DNA from: Aporrectodea caliginosa | Lineage: Eukaryota; Annelida; Clitellata; Crassiclitellata; Lumbricidae | DNA length: 64,000 nt | Direction: 5' to 3' | Assembly: GCA_020284085.1 (NCBI GenBank) | Contig: JACEVL010001189.1 | Span: forward strand, 1 to 64,000 | Part shown: in pieces, positions 20,105 through 31,569 of the stretch | How the letters are laid out: each line of letters opens with the position of its first letter | How positions within the stretch are numbered: the first letter of the stretch is position 1 | Notes under the pieces: generated by a model | What the model was told of the DNA's origin: nothing | What the model saw: only the letters and a program-made list of their open reading frames with translations | Database searches by the model: none | Position numbers and translations under genes: made by a program

Positions 20105-21900
20105 AATAATGTAATGTAATGTAATGTAATGTAATTAGCAACTTCTATTGCGCCGGTGTCTAATGCACAAGGCATCAACCGATGGCGCATCAAAACAATC
20201 CGTAATCAGGTCAACATCCAGAAGATCAGTCCGTAAGAGACAGAGAGGCAGCCTAAGGTGGATAAGCAATTTGAAAGAGGTAAGTTTTCAGCCGAGAACG
20301 AAACGACACAAGCGACTGAGCACAGCGCACAGATACAGGAAGAGAGTTCCAAAAGACAGGCCCAGCAACCGAAAAAGCTCTTTCACCGAGAACAGTTCTT
20401 GATTTAGGTATAACCAGACAAAGACAATCAGATGACCTCATTGAATAATGATAAGTCAGAGGAATAAGAACAGATTTTAAATATTGTGGTTGGCTAGAGT
20501 TCAAAGTTTTATAAACTATGAGCCCCAGTTTGAAACGAATTCTTTCATGAACAGGAAGCCAATGCAGAGATTTAAGCAGAGGGGTTATATGTTCATATTT
20601 GGATGTATTAGTTATGGCTCTAGCCAAAGAGTTCTGAACCCTCTGCAGCTTCAGTATGTTTGATTTATTGATACCAGTAAGAAGTGAGTTACAATAGTCT
20701 AGGCGACTGGAAACCAATGCATTTGCCAGAGATATTCTTGCAGACATGGGCACATAACGCCTAATTCTGCGTATATCACGAATGAACATATAGGATGCCT
20801 TACAAATACTGTTTACATGGCCAGTGAGATACATGGTAGAATTAACGACAACGCCTAAGTTGCGTGCAGCATCAGCCAGCTCAACAATTGAGTCACCCAG
20901 TTTCAATGACTTAAGCCCATCAAATTTCTTAAGTTGCTGTGGAGTGCCAAGTAACAGAAATTCAGTCTTTGATGGGTTAAGAAGGAGTTTATTGGATGCC
21001 ATCCAGGACTGTACTTCATCAAAGACAGCAGACAACAGCTGTACAGATGAGTCACATGACAGACTGTCAAATGAAATGTAAATTTGAGTGTCATCAGCAT
21101 AGAAATGGTATTTCAGCAAATGATTATCAAGCAATGCTCCTAATGGTGTGGTGTATAATGTAAACAAAAGAGGGCCAAGCACTGATCCCTGTGGTACACC
21201 GCAAGTCAACAAAGCATCGGATGAATAATTACCATTTAAATACACTGATTGAGTGCGTGGACTAAGATAAGTACTAAATCAATCTAGTGCAGGGCCAGAG
21301 ATCCCAAACCAATTCTCAAGACGATGAAGAAGAATAGAATGATCCACAGTATCAAAAGCAGCAGACAAGTCAAGAAGAACAAGTGCTGTCACCTTACCAC
21401 CATCCATTGAGCAAATGATGTCATTATGAACACTAAGAAGTGCAGATTCTGTTGAGTGAAACTTACGATAGGCAGACTGAAAAGGGGAGATTAGGGAGTT
21501 TGATGACAGGTGAGTTTGCATGCGATTCAAGACTATCCGTTCAAAAATTTTAGATATAAAATTCAAGGTTGAGATATGACTATAATTTGACAGATCATCA
21601 GGATCAAGAGAAGGTTTCTTAAGCAGCGGGTGAACTATGGCATGAGCAAAAGTAGATGGGAAAGATCCCTCATGCAATGAGAAATTGATAATTGATGTAA
21701 TGGTGGGACCCAGGACATCAAAGCACTCTTTAAGAAACCAAGTAGGAATGGTGTCAAGGAGACCAGTTTTGTTAGGCGAGGAAAAGATAAGTGTTCGAAC
21801 CTCTCCCACAGTAGTTGGCAGAAAGTAGTCCATGATAGGAGGTGTACAATTTGGATAGAGGAATTTGTCCAGTGCAAAGGAACTAATCAATTTAAGTCGT
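20105..21900 (-). mobile_element. 5'-truncated non-LTR retrotransposon (family A) with near-intact reverse transcriptase
   Basis: Read on the minus strand. RT fingers PTTVGEVRTLIFSSPNKTGL and LKKPSLDPDDLSNYSHIS come first; palm motif A reads ALVLLDLSAAFDTVDHSILL. Then GVPQGSVLGPLLFTLYTTPL and the catalytic YADDTQIYISF are followed by the C-terminal thumb, including RLDYCNSLLTGINKSNILKL and WNSLPVSVR. It ends in an (ATTAC)n tail (plus-strand 20108-20137). The only obvious lesion in ~540 codons is one in-frame TGA near 21277, in 'LD-stop-FSTYLSPRTQSV', where relatives usually have Trp. The 5' end is lost near 21900. A 3' scrap of the same family lies at 40206-40310. Confidence 0.85.
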
Positions 21901-22029
21901 ATACTAGAAATTTTTTATAATAATAATACTGTTCTAGTCCCAAGACTTATTTGGCGCCTTTTCTAAATAAAGGCGACACTCGTAACACACGTGCCACACA
22001 ATGGTAACTCCAGAATAAATATTCTCGGT

Positions 22030-22440
22030 GATTATTCGTGGAGGTCGTAGTGAGAAATGTCGATTTTTGTAAATAATATGCTTTATAACCAGATCCTTGT
22101 AATCAGGTCAATCTCACATGTCATTGACCTCTGTCGCTTTGGAGTCGCAGCAGGCTTCCGTCGTCTGCGGGTCATTTTTACCGAGCTACATCAGTCACAT
22201 GATGGCCTGGTGAGGTGCAATCGACTCCAGCTCTTTTTATAGAATATAGAATTTCTGTGAGCTCGCTCAGCTCGACCTCACCAAGTATGGACAAATTAGA
22301 CGAAGGCCCTCACTATATTGATGCAGTTGCTGTGGCGAGGAGAACGTGATCTGAAACATTTGACGCTTTTTTATAGGAACCAACTATATCATCCGCAGAC
22401 AATTATAGTACTAAAGTTTGCCTCCCGTTTTTAAAAGGAT
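22030..22440 (+). other. CTL intron-1 homology of copy 2
   Basis: Aligns with copy-3 intron 1 (about 34640-34900): shared 'caggcttcc', 'gagctac', 'gtgacat/gtcacatgatggcctg', 'tcgactccagct' and 'gaacgtgatctgaaacattttg'-like words. It marks the ancestral intron of the broken copy 2. No exon is seen. Confidence 0.55.
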
Positions 22441-22689
22441 ACAGGCCTAATCGTCCAACATTTCCAAAATTTGATCTTGTTCCAAGCTGACTACTGCGGT
22501 GTCACCCAATGATGACAGATCAGGAACAGCCTTTGTCAGATGTAGGCCCTATAGCAGTTAATTTATTTATCTGCATTACGACTAAATATTATGAATCACA
22601 TTGAAATCACTGAAAGCTAGCTTTTATGATTAACTGCTAAATATAGGAAATAAGTTTTTTGACGTCGCGGTAAAAATCTCTGAATTATA

Positions 22690-22945
22690 TAGGCCTATAC
22701 TATGTGTTGGGCAAATTACCAACAACGTAGCTACTTATCCATGAACTTAACATACATACACTATATTGCAAGCGACATTGAAGCCAGTAATAAAAGACGG
22801 ATGGAGGATGGAATGACGGAAGGAGGAACCCCACCCGAAGGAGATAGGCTAAATTCTTATCTCGCTTTATCGGGTTGGTGTGAAATATGGGAGGAATTTT
22901 AATAATACGGATGAACTTCACACCGACCTAGCCAGGGATTACCAA
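22690..22945 (+). repeat. Segmentally duplicated block S, partial copy 2
   Basis: 'gaagccagtaataaaagacggatgg', 'gagataggctaaattctta' and 'tctcgctttatcgggttgg' align with 31670-31800 and 45470-45560. It is cut on the right by a TTAA element (22950). Confidence 0.65.
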
Positions 22946-22949
22946 ACTA

Positions 22950-23712
22950 TTAACCCTAGGGCTACCAAGCTTTTTTTTGTAACACTGGCTACCAAGGGGG
23001 GTGGATTTCGTGTTTGGTTTCACATATCATAACTTGTAATATATCAGTGGATTCAGCATTCATTTCTGCGCAGAATCGTATATTTAGTTGTACATTATGT
23101 GAATGCACCTCGAAATTCCATCACTTTTAACAACGGAACCCATTAATTAGCAATATTTTATATCATTGCGTACATTTTGTACTTTTTGGATAAACAAATA
23201 TAAAATTATGTGTGTTTTGAAACTAATCTATGTATAAAAGATACACACAATCATCCCTACACATGTTTATATAGTATAAATGTACATCCATACATATATA
23301 TCCATACATATATATCGGTTTACGTTGTAATACTGTATTCAGCCATTTTCACACAGATTACGCGTATTATTATTTATTTTGATCACTTCCGGTATTCAAA
23401 AGACAAAGATGTAGGTATGCAAATGAAGCCCTACATTCCCTCTAAAGAATGGTATAATTTGTTTCTCTTCAAGGAAGATAAATGAATATGCTACAGAAAA
23501 AAAACTAAGGGGAAGTGCTTCCATTCAGCAATTTTTCACGCATATTACGCGTATTATTATTTATTTTGATCACTTCCGGTTTTCATAAGACAAAGATGTA
23601 GGTATGCAAGTGAAGCCCTACATTCTCTCTAAAGAATGGTATATTTGTTTCTCTTCTAGGAAGAATAGTCAATAAGCTATAGTCGAAAAACTAGGGGAGG
23701 TGGTATCCACAG
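22950..23712. mobile_element. TTAA (piggyBac-type) non-autonomous element, copy C, truncated
   Basis: The left end TTAACCCTAGGGCTACC is at 22950, and the body is colinear with copies A and B. The right end is missing: homology stops after 'aggtggtatccaca' near 23712, where a mariner derivative begins. Confidence 0.75.
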
Positions 23713-24595
23713 AACAAAAGTTATATCACTTTTAGTCAGTCCACCCACTATTTTTTGATGTTTCAAAAAACGTAACGCTTTACAAAAAGCAACTAAAAAC
23801 GATTTTACTAAGTCACTTCTCAAATAATTGTTATCAAACAAACTTGATATTGCCAGATACATATTATTATTACTTATAAAAGAAACGGGGTACCAGCGTT
23901 GTTGCTCGTCACTGTGACGTCACTTAGCAAGAAGACGATCAAGTTGGTAAATAAAGAATTCTTCAGATTAATAACTGTTTTATTGAAACAATGAAATTGA
24001 AATTTAAAAATTATCAAGATGGGCAAGGTGTCAATGACAGACAAAATGCGTATGCAGACACTTCATGAGCAGGGTCTTTGAGCTAAAGTTCTAATCCTCC
24101 CTTGCCATGATAAACAGTGGAAGTTAAGTAGGCCTACCGTTATAAAATATGCCCCGGCATTGATGAAAGGGAAACACCGTAAAGGCAGCGGAAGGCCGAA
24201 ATCTGTTCGCACTCCAACAAATGGATTATCACGTATGGGGAGCTATGCTGGAGAAATACCACAATCTGCGACCAAAGCCAAAAACTATAAGAAAATTGAA
24301 GGTTGTATTGAAGCTGATATGGGAAGATTTACCTCTGGAACCCATCAACAAAGCCATTAAAAACTCTATAAAAAAGACTCAGAACATGTGTGGGTACTAG
24401 TGGGGGATACATTGAACACAAGTTGTGAAGCAATATCAAGTTTGTATGATAACAATTATTTGAGATGTGACTTAATAAAATGTTTTTTTGACACTTTTGT
24501 TGCGTTACATGTTTTTGGACCATCAATTCTTACTTTTGGTCGAAATATTAGCAAAAAACTTTAGGGGGTTACTTTTTTGGCCCACCCTGTATATC
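23713..24595 (+). mobile_element. Tc1/mariner element with internal deletion
   Basis: Long inverted ends: minus-strand 'gcaatatcaagtttgtttga' near 23850 matches plus-strand 'gcaatatcaagtttgtatga' at 24431, and the match extends over ~100 bp. Inside are a transposase start (MGKVSMTDKMRMQTLHEQG, 24019-24075) and HTH-like remains. A C-terminal piece with KPKTIRKLKVVLKLIWEDLP and PLEPINKAIKNSIKK (about 24275-24370) follows. The DDE core between them is deleted. The terminal 'cccaccctgtata' is typical of mariner ends. It is a non-autonomous derivative. Confidence 0.75.
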
Positions 24596-24599
24596 GTAT

Positions 24600-25525
24600 G
24601 CGGGTCTGTGTAACTACTTAAAAAGTTTATTTGAAGCTTTTGTAAGTACTCAGTAGAGGTGGTGCCTACGATAGCTATTAAGTAATGTTGAAGTCCATTA
24701 TGAAAAAAGAACGTTCAGTCTGACTATGACGCACGCATTAAAAAGCCAATCTCAGCACCACTCTTTGTATTAAAAGATCTTCAATTTGCCAACTAGCGGA
24801 TATTCCTAATTAACTGTATTTTCCCATCATTATTGCCTCAGCAAGCCCATTTTACAATACGCGTGTGAGTAATGTACGCTGTACAAACAGAATATACATA
24901 GGCTACAGACAGATGGTTTGAATTTGATATGAGATGCTACAGAATTATCGTATGCACAATATGCCAGCAGAAAATATAAAATAAAGAAGTGCAAAAATTT
25001 TGTAGACAGTCATTTTGTCATTTTTATGTCCCCCCTCTGAAGGTGTCACCCGGTGCGGTCCGCACCCGCACCCCCTAGTGACACCACTGTGTGCATACTA
25101 ATCCCTCGGCTACTCCGAATGTTCCTGAAAACCGCCATTTTTCCAGCTGCCTCTGCTATTCTTCTCCTCATCTCCTTGCCTCAGTCGTTGCTCCAAGCAG
25201 CAGGCTTCCCAGATAGACAAATTCTTCCACATTTGATAATCTCCTCGCCACCCAACTCCACTATTTTTTTATATAGCCCATTTTCGGAAGTTCCTTTCAC
25301 ATTTTTAGTCTACTTATATGCTGCCCACAAGGTAAGGTGTTTTGTGTATTCCAGGCTTGCCTGGGCATGCACTCAGTGCAGGTTGCACAACGTTCAATGT
25401 AAATGTAAGGCTTAGGCATGCCTGGGCATGCCCAGCATGCTTAGTCATGAAGGATGTTGGCAGGACAGGCTATAAAAGGAGGCTACATATACAGACGCTT
25501 TGATGTCAGTTTGTACGTATGTTGA
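24600..25525. other. Spacer with a hairpin near 25040
   Basis: No gene is recognised. At 25040-25090 'ggtgtcacccggtgcgg' is followed by 'ccgcaccc' and 'gtgacacc', an inverted-repeat pair like a transposon terminus. The 25053-25415 frame has no family resemblance. Duplicated 'gcctgggcatgc' words lie around 25360-25440. Confidence 0.35.
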
Positions 25526-25529
25526 TGAT

Positions 25530-27460
25530 CAACGGGCATAAATAGCATGGAGCTGCCATGGAGCATACTTAAGAATAAATATAATGTTATGTGGGTTCAC
25601 CATTATGGCAATATATTCTTTTTTCAAACGTTAGAGTATCAAGTTGAAGGAAATGTAACGTATATGCGTCAACAGCCGTTGTGTTACAACTACGGCGAGT
25701 TCACTTAAAAATCTCAAAAGAAGGCGATGACTCCCTTGTTAAGAAAGCATAATTATGAACTGTACTTTGAATATAAGGTTGGCGATCAGGATAAAGGTTG
25801 GGTACCTAAAATTTGTTGCACATCTTGCGCAGTCAATCTCAGAGCATGGATTACTGGTTATCGGCCGTTTATGCCGTTTACCATTCCAACGATATGAAGG
25901 GAGCAAAAAAATCATGTTTCAAACTGCTGTTTCTTTTTGACAAATGTTTTTGGCCATTCCTCCAAAAGCAATAAACCAATAGTGAATATCCTAATCTTCC
26001 ATCGACACTGAGACCACTACCACATGATGGCAGCCTTCCTATAGGTCTACCCAATCCACAGGCTGTTTTTTACCATCGGAGACATTATTGAAAATGTGAA
26101 ACAGGGAACAGAAGACTGTATTGATCCTGATTTCCAACCACTGCAGTGCCGTGAGTCTCATTTGATAACTCAACGAGAGCTAAAATTTAATAACCTAGTC
26201 AGGGACTGAAATTCGTGAAAGGATCAAGCGGAATTGCTGTGCTCTCAGAATCAGGGCTGGAATCTATTGGCACAAAGAACTAATAATATAAACTGTTACT
26301 GTCATCTATCCAGTCAGTAGGCACAACTGTTAACTGCGTGGTGATTTCAAATGTGTAGCACTTCTTCAGCTTCTTGTTGGATGCAGCTAGGATATACGAA
26401 GTATTGTTGTTTCATTTGTGAGTGGGTCAGTCATGCTAAAGTTTCCCGCTACCCACTGGCCACGTCGTAAACATTTGGTACTACGCCAAAGGAAAGTTTA
26501 TCACGAACCACTTGTTGAACCCAGTAAGATTTTCTTGCCACCTCCTCACATCAAGCTTCGACTAGTGAATAACTTTGTCAAGGCATTGAACAAAGAGGGG
26601 AAGGGGTTCAAACATCTTAAGAGACAAGTTTCCTCGCATAAGTGACGCCAAGACATGAGAAGGCATATTTCCTGGTCCACAGATGAGAGAACTGATGAAT
26701 GACAGTCGCTTTGACGAACTCCTGAATAAAATTGAGTTAATTGAGTGGCAATTTTTGAAGGACGTTAACTTTCTCGGCAATAACAGGTCAGCAAATTATA
26801 TTCAGTTGGTTGAAAAGATACTTCACGCATTGCATCTGATGGTTGTTACTAAGTGTTGCATGTAGGCGCTTGGCCTTAGCACGTGTAGCTATAGCACGTG
26901 AGGGTTCTGTATGATGGGCCACGCGCCTAATGCGTTTGGCGCCATTATTCTACTATAAATCTAGCCGCTTTACCTGTAAATCTAAGTCTAGTTCCGACCT
27001 GCTTCAAGATTGCTGTGGACCTCGTGTTCGAGGATCCGTTTGGTTTCGTCTGTTTGTACGTCGACGCGTCTGTTCGTTTGGTCTCCTGCGGGATGACATT
27101 TGTACCGTTTGGTCGTCGTCGTTTGAATCCTCTGTTAGGATTGTTTCGTTTGCTTGGACGCTCGTGTTGCTGTGTCGTTTGGTCGTTTGGCTGATGTTCG
27201 TTTGGCTTTTGTAAGGTATTAATTTAATTGTAAATAGTTAATAAAGCGTGTTTATAGTACTCGGGACTCTTAAAGCAGTTTCTCTCTAGACTAACACGCC
27301 ACAGTAAGATACAATTCTTTAATTCCCGTCTGGATTGTTTCCAGCAAATCTTTGTGATGTCAGCGATTAACATGGCGAACATCAGGACATTGCCACAATG
27401 GAGAAACGACTCCAGTGCAAGAGTTGTGAACTTGTATGCTTTCAAGAGGAAGCTAGCAGA
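25530..27460 (+). pseudogene. Decayed transposase-like gene split by a solo LTR
   Basis: Order of recognisable pieces: WVPKICCTSCAVNLRAW (about 25800); REQKNHVSNCCFFLTNVFG-like (25900); an ITQREL block (26165). Then HEPLVEPSKIFLPPPHIKLR and LVNNFVKALNKEGKGF (26505-26600), MNDSRFDELLNKIELIEWQF (26698-26757) and FLGNNRSANYIQLVEKIL (26770-26823). After the LTR come IQFFNSRLDCFQQIF and GEHQDIATMEKRLQ (27310-27415). This matches a widespread invertebrate transposase-like family with a 'LPPLHIKLGL.KNFVKA' core; its formal name is not certain to me. There are many stops and shifts, and an internal deletion. Confidence 0.65.
26854..27303 (+). mobile_element. Solo LTR (~450 bp)
   Basis: Begins TGTTGCATG and ends GCCACA (TG...CA). 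It is flanked by 5-bp ctaag/gtaag with one mismatch. Inside are a TATA-like 'actataaat' (26951) and a polyadenylation signal 'aataaag' (27240). It splits the surrounding transposase frame exactly between the ...DGCY and KIQFFNSRLD pieces, which fixes its limits. No internal retroviral or Gypsy genes are attached, as expected after LTR-LTR recombination. Confidence 0.65.
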
Positions 27461-27465
27461 GATAT

Positions 27466-28455
27466 CGTATCGTATTTAAGTATTTGTAAAGCGCCTCTCG
27501 TAGGGTGAACCGCTCAGAAGCGCTCCCAGTGTGCTAAGCCCCGCGAAAATAAACAGGTTTTGAGAAAAGCGAAGGAAGAAGAGAGACTGCCAGAGAGAAT
27601 TTTAGAGCGAACAGAAGGAGAAAGAGCATTCCAAAGAGAGGGACCAATTGAAGCAAAGGAACGAGCCTGAGCCATAGCAGTTCTACTACGGGGAACCAAG
27701 AGGTCAAGTCTATTGCAGGAACGAAGTGGACGGTGGGAGGAAGCTGAATGAGGCCGAAGTATTACGCCAGCCAGATATTGCGGGACAAGACCCCTCTGAG
27801 CCTTGAAGATCAGAGAGGATTTTAAATTGTATGCGAGCATGCAGAGGAGCCAATGAAGTTCGTTAAACATAAAGGTAGAGATGTGAGAGTACCGGGGAAG
27901 GCGGGCTATCAGTCTAGCAGCTGAGTTGAGGACCGACTGAAGAGGAGGAGAGAGACGAACCTTAGGAAGACCAACAAGAAGGGAATTGCAGTAGTCAATC
28001 CGAGAAAATACAAAAGCATGAACTAAAGTTGTGAAAATGGAGGAGGAGACAGAACGACGAATGACCCTGAGACGCCTTAAGTGAAAATAAGAGGAGCGTG
28101 TGAGATTAGAGATGTGCTCGGTAAAGGTTAGTGAACTATCAAGGGTAACACCCAGATCACGTACACTTGACGAGAAAGAGAAGAGTGGGAACTTTTCAGA
28201 AAGGAGAGCAAAATCAAGTTTATGGAGCTGCTGAGGGGTACCAAACCAGATGAATTGAGTCTTAGAAGCATCAAGGGAGAGGCGATTTGATGACATCCAA
28301 GAGTGGAGATGATTAGAGAGAGATTGAATACTCCCGACCAAAAGCAACTTCGATGACGAAAGGACCATGGACAAATGCTTGCACATCATCAGCGAAGAGA
28401 TGACCAGCAGCAACACAGATCGGAAAAAGAGAGGAGATTTCAGCCGTATATAAAA
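27466..28455 (-). mobile_element. Non-LTR retrotransposon polymerase C-terminal half
   Basis: On the minus strand a palm start (PLLFILYTAEISSLFPI and the catalytic FADDVQ near 28385) is followed after a frameshift by ~300 codons. These include LHSWMSSNRLSLDASKTQFI, SSVRDLGVTLDSSLTFTEHI, AFVFSRIDYCNSLLVGLPKV and ARSFASIGPSLWNALSPSVR. The 3' UTR with the shared 'gggagcgcttctgag...gaggcgctttacaaat' and an (ATACG) tail follow. It is 5'-truncated, with few lesions in the last 300 codons. Confidence 0.8.
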
Positions 28456-28464
28456 TAAATAAGA

Positions 28465-28546
28465 GAGGGATATTAAGGCTATTAAGCATTACAGGTTAAA
28501 TTGCAGTGGTTCTTCTGAGCCACTTAAAACTCTTATTATTTTCCGC
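28465..28546 (+). mobile_element. 3' terminal scrap of LINE family B
   Basis: 'ggctattaagcattacaggttaa' and 'ccacttaaaactctta' match the 3' UTR of the LINE at 36509-37948 (about 37843-37920). Confidence 0.7.
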
Positions 28547-28549
28547 GGC

Positions 28550-29250
28550 TTCCTCTAAGTGACATTAATTAATCGCGGTCTCTTGTGCAATTTTGTGGGT
28601 TAATGTTTTTAATCTAATAATCACCAAAATAACAATGTCTGATTCTTCTGAGTTAGAAAGTTACGGAGCTTGCCTCCATGCTTTCTCTACTTTGGAGCGC
28701 CAACTAGACCAGTCTAGGCAAATTGCTCAAATAATGAATGGCCAGCAGACTGAGTATAATTTAACTACGGCTGAAATCCTGCCTGTAGAGGATTAGAATC
28801 CTGGGGTGAGACAGCACTTCGCAATGCCCTTAGAGGAAGCCGCGGAAGAAAGAAACGGCCTAGAAACAGAGGCTCAGTCTAAAAATTGGCATCTGATAAA
28901 CCTAGTGGTAAGTTGCCGCGCCGAAGCGCAAGCTTACGCGCCAAAACACCTCATAATTATAGTTTCCCGCCCTTTACTAGAAGAAAGGAGGGTGGTTTGC
29001 CTCGTCCGTCAGGAGTGGGTTCGGTCTCCGTACAGGAGTTATCGGAGTTTCCTCTACAGGAGCGCTACTGCACGCAAGCGGGCGGGCAGGACGCGACACA
29101 TCTATGTAAATATTTATTATGACTCGACCAGATAGCACCCCAACGTAACAGACTGGACATCTTTATACCTTAGTCCACTAGTTTATAGTAATTTATAATA
29201 AAACATGGAAGCACTGCCCTGTTTAGTTGTTATCTTAATATAGTCTCAAC
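28550..29250 (+). other. Unidentified open frames, possibly ORF1 of a retroelement
   Basis: An ATG at 28635 in context aacaATGtc opens MSDSSELESYGACLHAFSTL and continues to AEILPVED-stop at 28796. Other frames stay open to ~29135 and are basic and proline-rich (KPSGKLPRRSASLRAKTPHN). AATAAA-like 'ataataaaaca' lies near 29198. I do not recognise the protein; an ORF1/gag-like origin is a guess from composition and position after a LINE end. Confidence 0.3.
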
Positions 29251-29254
29251 TAGT

Positions 29255-29725
29255 AAAGCCAAATATTGATAGCCACTTTGAATGTAGTTAGCCCTACGCA
29301 CTCCTTTGCCAGATATTGATAGCCACTTTAAATATAATCAGACCTACTCACTCGTTCGTCAAATTCTTAAAATACTTTGCCAGGTATTGATAGCCACTCT
29401 AAATGCAATTACATCGGCCTACTTAGACTATTCGTCGCAATCTTAAGAAATTCTTGGTTAGATGTTCATAGCCACTTTAAGCTTAATAATCTACATGTAC
29501 TTAATCGTTATAAATGACGTCTCAATGACTCTTAATATGCAGCGACTCCGCAGCCATATAATTAGTGTGGACCAGTTGTTTCTCTACATTCGCATAATAT
29601 CTGCAGTTTTTCTAAACCAGACCTTGTAATCCAAATTTACTGCTACTACATACCCCTCGTCATAATTTTTACGGTCAGTAAAACCTGTATCGACCGGTTA
29701 TTTCCATGCGCAGTGTGTAATAGCA
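29255..29725 (+). repeat. Orphan upstream repeat block (type alpha), no exon behind it
   Basis: Three to four degenerate ~150-bp units ('gatagccactttaa', 'tcgtcataa', 'cagccatataatt', 'tctacattcgcataat'). They end in the 'cagtaaaacctgtatcgaccggttatttccatgcgca' segment that precedes TATA and exon 1 at copy 1. Here no TATA or exon 1 follows, so the transcribed part has been lost. Confidence 0.65.
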
Positions 29726-30719
29726 CCAAGTAGCGTACCACCACAGACCTGCCATTGGTGCGAGTAAATACGGCTTAACATGTAGATTAAATAAAATACA
29801 CGTAATTACTGAATTACTAAATCAGTGAGGTCTACGATGCCACGTACAAATTAGTGACATTACATTAAATACGACCATGACTACTAACGGTGCGGGTGTG
29901 TACACTTGTGAAATTACATGAATAGGCCTACTGTTTATCATAATTACTAAAGCTTGCCTTGGAAGTTAACTGTCTTGTATTTTATAGGCTAGAATGATGA
30001 AAGAAAGGTAATTGGTATTCGGCTATTAATTGGGCTTTGTAGAAATTTAGTTAGTACCGGGGTAGTTGTTACGTTAAGTTTAGTCTGCCTATAGGCCTAA
30101 TGCAAGACATGTAGGTCCTATTCTCTGATGGACAGCAAACGGATTCATCTAGTCTTGCTTGAGGAGTAAAAACTCGCGCTTTTTCTATAGAGTGTTTCGT
30201 GGTTTAGTTTATTGCCACTCACTGATTATATAATTATAATAACGTATTTAAATAATATCCTTTGCCATACTGACATAAGTGTGGGAGTATTAATTTGACG
30301 GCAGGTCGCCACTTATTTGATACTCAATTTTAATTAATCTAGAAATATCGGGTTGCGCCCACGGACAAGCATAATTTTAAGTAGCGCTTTAGAATGTTGC
30401 TGTTACGATTACGATACGATTATGATTAAGACTTAGTCTAATGAAATCGTTTATTCACGAAGACGGTGTAAGAAATATCGTTCATTGCACCGTCCTCTGA
30501 GAACAATAGGCCTATTCCACTTAATTTTTACTAACGGCTTTCATAAAGACACACCTTTTTCGACCAGATCGCCTTATTGAAGAGCATTCGGATTTTCTTG
30601 TAAAAAAAGTACAAGCGCTATAGGCCTACATACTAACGTAGCTCTGGTGATATCTGTCCTAATGATCCTTTTCGCATTAACGCCGCAGCCAAGCACAAGG
30701 TACGGTAGGCTATTCACAT
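29726..30719. other. Spacer without recognised genes
   Basis: AT-rich DNA with frequent 'taggcctac'-type words. I see no coding frame, RNA gene or transposon ends. Confidence 0.4.
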
Positions 30720-30727
30720 GACTCCGC

Positions 30728-31150
30728 CAGAGGCGCGTTTACCATTAGGCGCATTAGGCATGTGCCTAGGGCTCCCAAATCTCGGAGGACCCCAAAGGAA
30801 TGAAAATATTTCTTCAATTACTGCATAAAAAAACATTTTAAAATGTTGATTTATTTTAATATAGCCTATTCTTTTTTACAGCTAGGCATTCACATAAAAG
30901 TACTGAACACTTATATATATTCTTGCGTTTTGTAAAACTAAAATCAAATAACTTCACATTCCTTGAAACAGCTTCTATAACTGATTGTAATTACAGGGTC
31001 AATAAAGCGCACAAAAACGGCTCCAAGTTCAACCTCGTTGGTTTTTGCACATGATAGGCTAAACACCAACAGCGTATAAGACTCTCAGTCTTCAGAAGGG
31101 CCCACAAAATGTTTGCGCTTAGGGTCCCGTTTTCTGTGAACGCGCCGTTG
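30728..31150. mobile_element. 423-bp hAT MITE with perfect 8-bp target duplication
   Basis: The target duplication GACTCCGC occurs at 30720-30727 and 31151-31158. The ends CAGAGGCGCGTTTACC and the complement of GAACGCGCCGTTG are inverted repeats, and 'gcctagggctcc' near the left end pairs with 'gcttagggtccc' near the right. It is non-autonomous; the long minus-strand open frame crossing it (30991-31392) is incidental. Confidence 0.85.
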
Positions 31151-31569
31151 GACTCCGCCCATTTGAAGTAGCCTACCAACGTGTAATCAGCGAACATGCG
31201 CCTTGCAAATGGTACTGAAATTAGCTGTCCTGAGGCAAATAAAGAGGTAATTTCTCCTTTTTCTCTGAAGTTCAATGACTCGTTGCCTGAATAACACCTA
31301 CGCCGATTTATAAAACCAAGTAATAAATTTTTAATCAAGGACATAAGAAGGGGCGATGCCATCTGTGCAACGCCGTCAACGCACATGTACATAAAGACGT
31401 TTTTCTAATGGCCTCGACCCCGCTCGTTTTTCAGTGATTGTTCATTGAATATTTAAATGAAGTTTTCAATGATTTTCAATTATAAATTATGTTGAATGGA
31501 TTTTCACCGTTGGCCTTTTGAAAGGGCGCCACGTCTTTGAAGGTCCTCTTCGAAGATTTGAATTCGTGA

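Noticed and set aside
30991..31392. 133-codon minus-strand open frame
   Set aside because: It starts outside and ends inside the 423-bp hAT MITE, crossing the exact 8-bp target duplication, so it cannot be an old gene.
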